Source: Spirosomataceae bacterium (GTDB lineage: Bacteria > Bacteroidota > Bacteroidia > Cytophagales > Spirosomataceae). Taken from it: a stretch of DNA of 8,728 bases. The stretch's first letter is position 1; every line of letters starts with the position of its first letter. The translations under genes were made by a program, and so were the position numbers. Shown one piece after another: positions 6,990 to 8,728 of this stretch. The stretch lies in assembly GCA_025455795.1 (NCBI GenBank), contig JALOLW010000148.1, positions 1 through 8,728 on the forward strand, given 5' to 3'. Below the pieces are notes generated by a model, which worked only from the letters and a program-made list of their open reading frames with translations, was not told the DNA's origin and made no database searches.

Positions 6990-7333
6990 CGTTTCTTCAA
7001 AAACCCTACCTTGCCCTTGCGTGGTCGTTGGTGATTTTGGGGCTTTGCTCACTCCCTGGCAAAGACGTTCCCGACCTCGGTTGGGACAAACTCCATCATT
7101 TCGGGGCTTTTGGCATCATGAGTGCGCTTTGGTACTGGGCCAAACCGCAGCACCCGTGGGCCGTAGTGAGAGGGCTGACGCTTTACGGTTTTTTTATCGA
7201 AATCTGGCAGCACGTCCTGCCCATTGGTCGTACTTTTGACCTTTGGGATGGCATAGCCGATGCGTTGGGCGTGATAGTAGCCATTCCGATTGCAAAATGG
7301 TGCATGAATTTAGCACAATTTTCCTCAAAATAG
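6986..7333 (+). CDS. VanZ-like integral membrane protein
   Basis: A 115-residue inner-membrane protein with about four hydrophobic segments (roughly 8-24, 36-52, 59-79 and 89-108). It carries the VanZ-like family signature: DKLHHFGAFG (34-43), then an E-x-x-Q pair (E72, Q75), G-R (81-82) and D85/D88 in RTFDLWDGIADALG. The usual Asn of the last motif is Asp (D92) here. Some VanZ homologues confer low teicoplanin resistance, but the family is broad and its biochemical role is unsettled; this small stand-alone form gives no reason to infer resistance. The start is GTG at 6986 in GTGA, overlapping the TGA stop of the preceding gene, a classic coupling arrangement. menF begins 12 bases after the stop, so the three genes probably form one transcription unit. 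Confidence 0.88.
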   Translation: MTFLQKPYLALAWSLVILGLCSLPGKDVPDLGWDKLHHFGAFGIMSALWYWAKPQHPWAVVRGLTLYGFFIEIWQHVLPIGRTFDLWDGIADALGVIVAIPIAKWCMNLAQFSSK

Positions 7334-7345
7334 TGTTATCAAAAC

Positions 7346-8587
7346 ATGACACACACAGCAGCAGAAAACGTGCAAGAATTGGTGACTACTTCCGCCCAAG
7401 TCACACCCCAATCGGGCTGGCAGGCTGGCTATGATAAGGGTTTTGCGGTGGCCTTGTGGCGGCTTCCCCGTCAAACCGACAAACGGCTGATTGTCAATCT
7501 CAACCGCGACATTCCGCGCGTAAAAGCCAATTTGGAAGACTTACCTGCGGGTTTTGTGGTCAGCCCGTTCCTCAATCTTGACGCTACTGATTCGCTTTTC
7601 ATCGAAGCCGATTTGTATTTTCGATTTGATGAAAAAAACGAAATTCTGACGGAACAATCGGCTGTTACCAACGAAAATACATCGGTAACAGATTGGCTAA
7701 AACAAACAACACAAAGACTGCGTACCCCGCGCCAAACTACCCAAAAACTACGCGCTTCGCTCCCAGAGCCTCAAACCAAAAACGATTACCAAACACTGGT
7801 TCAAACGGCCATCGAAGCCATAGAAGCGGGCAAAATGCAAAAAGTGGTGCTGTCGCGCAACAATCAAATCGAATGGCCCGATGATTTGTGTTTTACGGAA
7901 GTATTTGAGCGGCTTTGCCAAAAATACCCCAATGCTTTCGTGTCGTTGGTCTATCTACCGCAGTTGCAGCAAGTATGGCTCGGTGCCACGCCCGAAATCC
8001 TCGTGAGCGTGGATGAAGCAGGCGTTTTTCGCACGGTGTCGTTGGCAGGTACGCAGTCGGCACTTGGGGCAGACGGACAGCCTATCTCCCCCAAACATGC
8101 CACTTGGACGCAGAAAGAGATTGAAGAACAGGCGTTTGTGAGTCGCTACATTATTGAGTGTTTCAAAAAAATCAGGGTGCGGGAGTTTGTAGAAGAAGGT
8201 CCCAAGACCGTGATAGCGGGCAATCTGATGCACCTTCGTACCGATTATACTGTGGACACCAAAGCCATCAATTTTCCCGAAATGGGCAGCGTCATGCTCG
8301 AACTGCTGCACCCTACGTCGGCGGTGTGTGGAATGCCCAAATTTGCGTCTTTGCAGTTTATTCAGGAGCATGAAGGCTACCACCGTGAGTTTTACAGCGG
8401 TTTTTTGGGGCCTGTCAATGTCGAAAACGCTTCGCACTTGTTTGTCAATCTGCGCTGTATGAAAGTACAAGAGGGCGTGGCTACCCTGTACGCGGGCGGG
8501 GGCATTACCGAAGACTCGGTACCCGAAAAAGAGTGGCAAGAGACCGAACTCAAAATGCAAACTATGCTGGCGGTTTTGAACCCCTAA
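7346..8587 (+). CDS. menF: Isochorismate synthase (chorismate-binding enzyme)
   Basis: Converts chorismate to isochorismate, the entry step to menaquinone, or to catechol siderophores or salicylate in other settings. The 413 residues fit the MenF/EntC/DhbC group. The variable N-terminal half leads to the catalytic core from about 145. Key residues by family comparison are K166 in MQKVVLSR (general base) and E217 in GATPEILV (general acid), 51 residues apart as against 50 in E. coli EntC and MenF. Further motifs are SLAGTQ (232-237), the acidic KEIEEQAF stretch (257-264), LHPTSAVCGMPK (321-332), EGYHREFYSGFLGPV (343-357) and YAGGGITEDS (382-391). SLAGTQ and the E-Q context favour isochorismate synthase over anthranilate or aminodeoxychorismate synthase. 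No menD or siderophore gene is visible to support either pathway; menF is chosen because menaquinone is the usual quinone of Bacteroidota. It follows the VanZ-like gene by 12 bases, and no Shine-Dalgarno sequence is seen. Confidence 0.92.
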   Translation: MTHTAAENVQELVTTSAQVTPQSGWQAGYDKGFAVALWRLPRQTDKRLIVNLNRDIPRVKANLEDLPAGFVVSPFLNLDATDSLFIEADLYFRFDEKNEILTEQSAVTNENTSVTDWLKQTTQRLRTPRQTTQKLRASLPEPQTKNDYQTLVQTAIEAIEAGKMQKVVLSRNNQIEWPDDLCFTEVFERLCQKYPNAFVSLVYLPQLQQVWLGATPEILVSVDEAGVFRTVSLAGTQSALGADGQPISPKHATWTQKEIEEQAFVSRYIIECFKKIRVREFVEEGPKTVIAGNLMHLRTDYTVDTKAINFPEMGSVMLELLHPTSAVCGMPKFASLQFIQEHEGYHREFYSGFLGPVNVENASHLFVNLRCMKVQEGVATLYAGGGITEDSVPEKEWQETELKMQTMLAVLNP

Positions 8588-8629
8588 ACTTCTTCAATGT
8601 GCTAAATTCGTCCATAAAACTGCCTTGGT

Positions 8630-8647
8630 CGGCCTGTTTTTTGGCCG
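8630..8647 (+). terminator. Weak hairpin after menF, possible terminator
   Basis: CGGCC (8630-8634) and GGCCG (8643-8647) form a 5-bp GC stem around a T-rich 8-base loop, 43 bases after the menF stop. The following bases are only pyrimidine-rich (TTCTTCC), not a proper T-run, so the call is weak. It is the only candidate end signal for the operon in the window. Confidence 0.25.
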
Positions 8648-8687
8648 TTCTTCCAGTTCCATACCTACCGTAAAATATTTTCTTTGC

Positions 8688-8695
8688 TACCTTTA
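8688..8695 (+). promoter_or_regulatory. Poor match to a -7 promoter box
   Basis: TACCTTTA differs from the Bacteroidota -7 consensus TAnnTTTG at the last base, and no well-placed TTG element was found. It sits in the 141-base gene-free tail and could serve a gene beyond the right edge. The same tail has a tiny hairpin, GTTTC/GAAAC at 8702-8715. No other structure was seen there. Confidence 0.15.
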
Positions 8696-8728
8696 CGTCA
8701 CGTTTCGGCAGAAACCTATATATTTAGG

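Noticed and set aside
7700..7770. Two TTQxLR copies in the menF linker (residues 121-136) as an internal duplication
   Set aside because: DNA identity between the copies is only partial and the stretch lies in a variable linker before the catalytic core.

Overview
The window looks like ordinary chromosomal DNA from a member of the Bacteroidota, probably the order Cytophagales (moderate for the phylum, low for the order). The case rests on protein character: a glutamine-dependent NAD synthase of the form common in that phylum, a short-form IlvA, a menaquinone-type isochorismate synthase and a large secreted Ig-like/jelly-roll protein. None of the starts shows a clear Shine-Dalgarno sequence, which is also typical of that phylum. 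I see no rRNA, tRNA, CRISPR array, intact insertion sequence, phage gene or recognisable defence system.

Layout. Bases 1-1173 (minus strand) are the N-terminal 391 codons of a secreted multidomain protein that runs off the left edge. Just upstream of it on the same strand, 26 bases away, lies a flavin-dependent monooxygenase gene (1200-2489). Its 5' leader carries a hairpin plus T-run that resembles an intrinsic terminator. A roughly 240-base divergent intergenic region separates this minus-strand pair from the plus-strand genes. These are nadE (2732-4753), then ilvA (4797-6071) with a possible promoter -7 box of its own, then a compact palindromic element bracketed by a 9-base direct repeat (6068-6180). 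They are followed by a tight three-gene set: a secreted FG-GAP/SH3-like protein (6216-6989), a VanZ-like membrane protein (6986-7333, overlapping by 4 bases) and menF (7346-8587). The last 141 bases hold no gene; they contain a weak hairpin and a poor promoter-like match.

Functionally the plus-strand genes are mostly core metabolism: NAD+ from deamido-NAD+ and glutamine, 2-oxobutanoate for isoleucine, and isochorismate for menaquinone. The two small genes ahead of menF look co-transcribed with it but have no evident role in menaquinone synthesis.

The strongest non-genic signal is the element directly after the ilvA stop codon. It has a perfect 19-base inverted repeat, a second 12-base hairpin nested inside, and flanking 9-base repeats that look like a target-site duplication. 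It is best read as a MITE-like or REP-like insertion. Nothing else suggests a new biological system.
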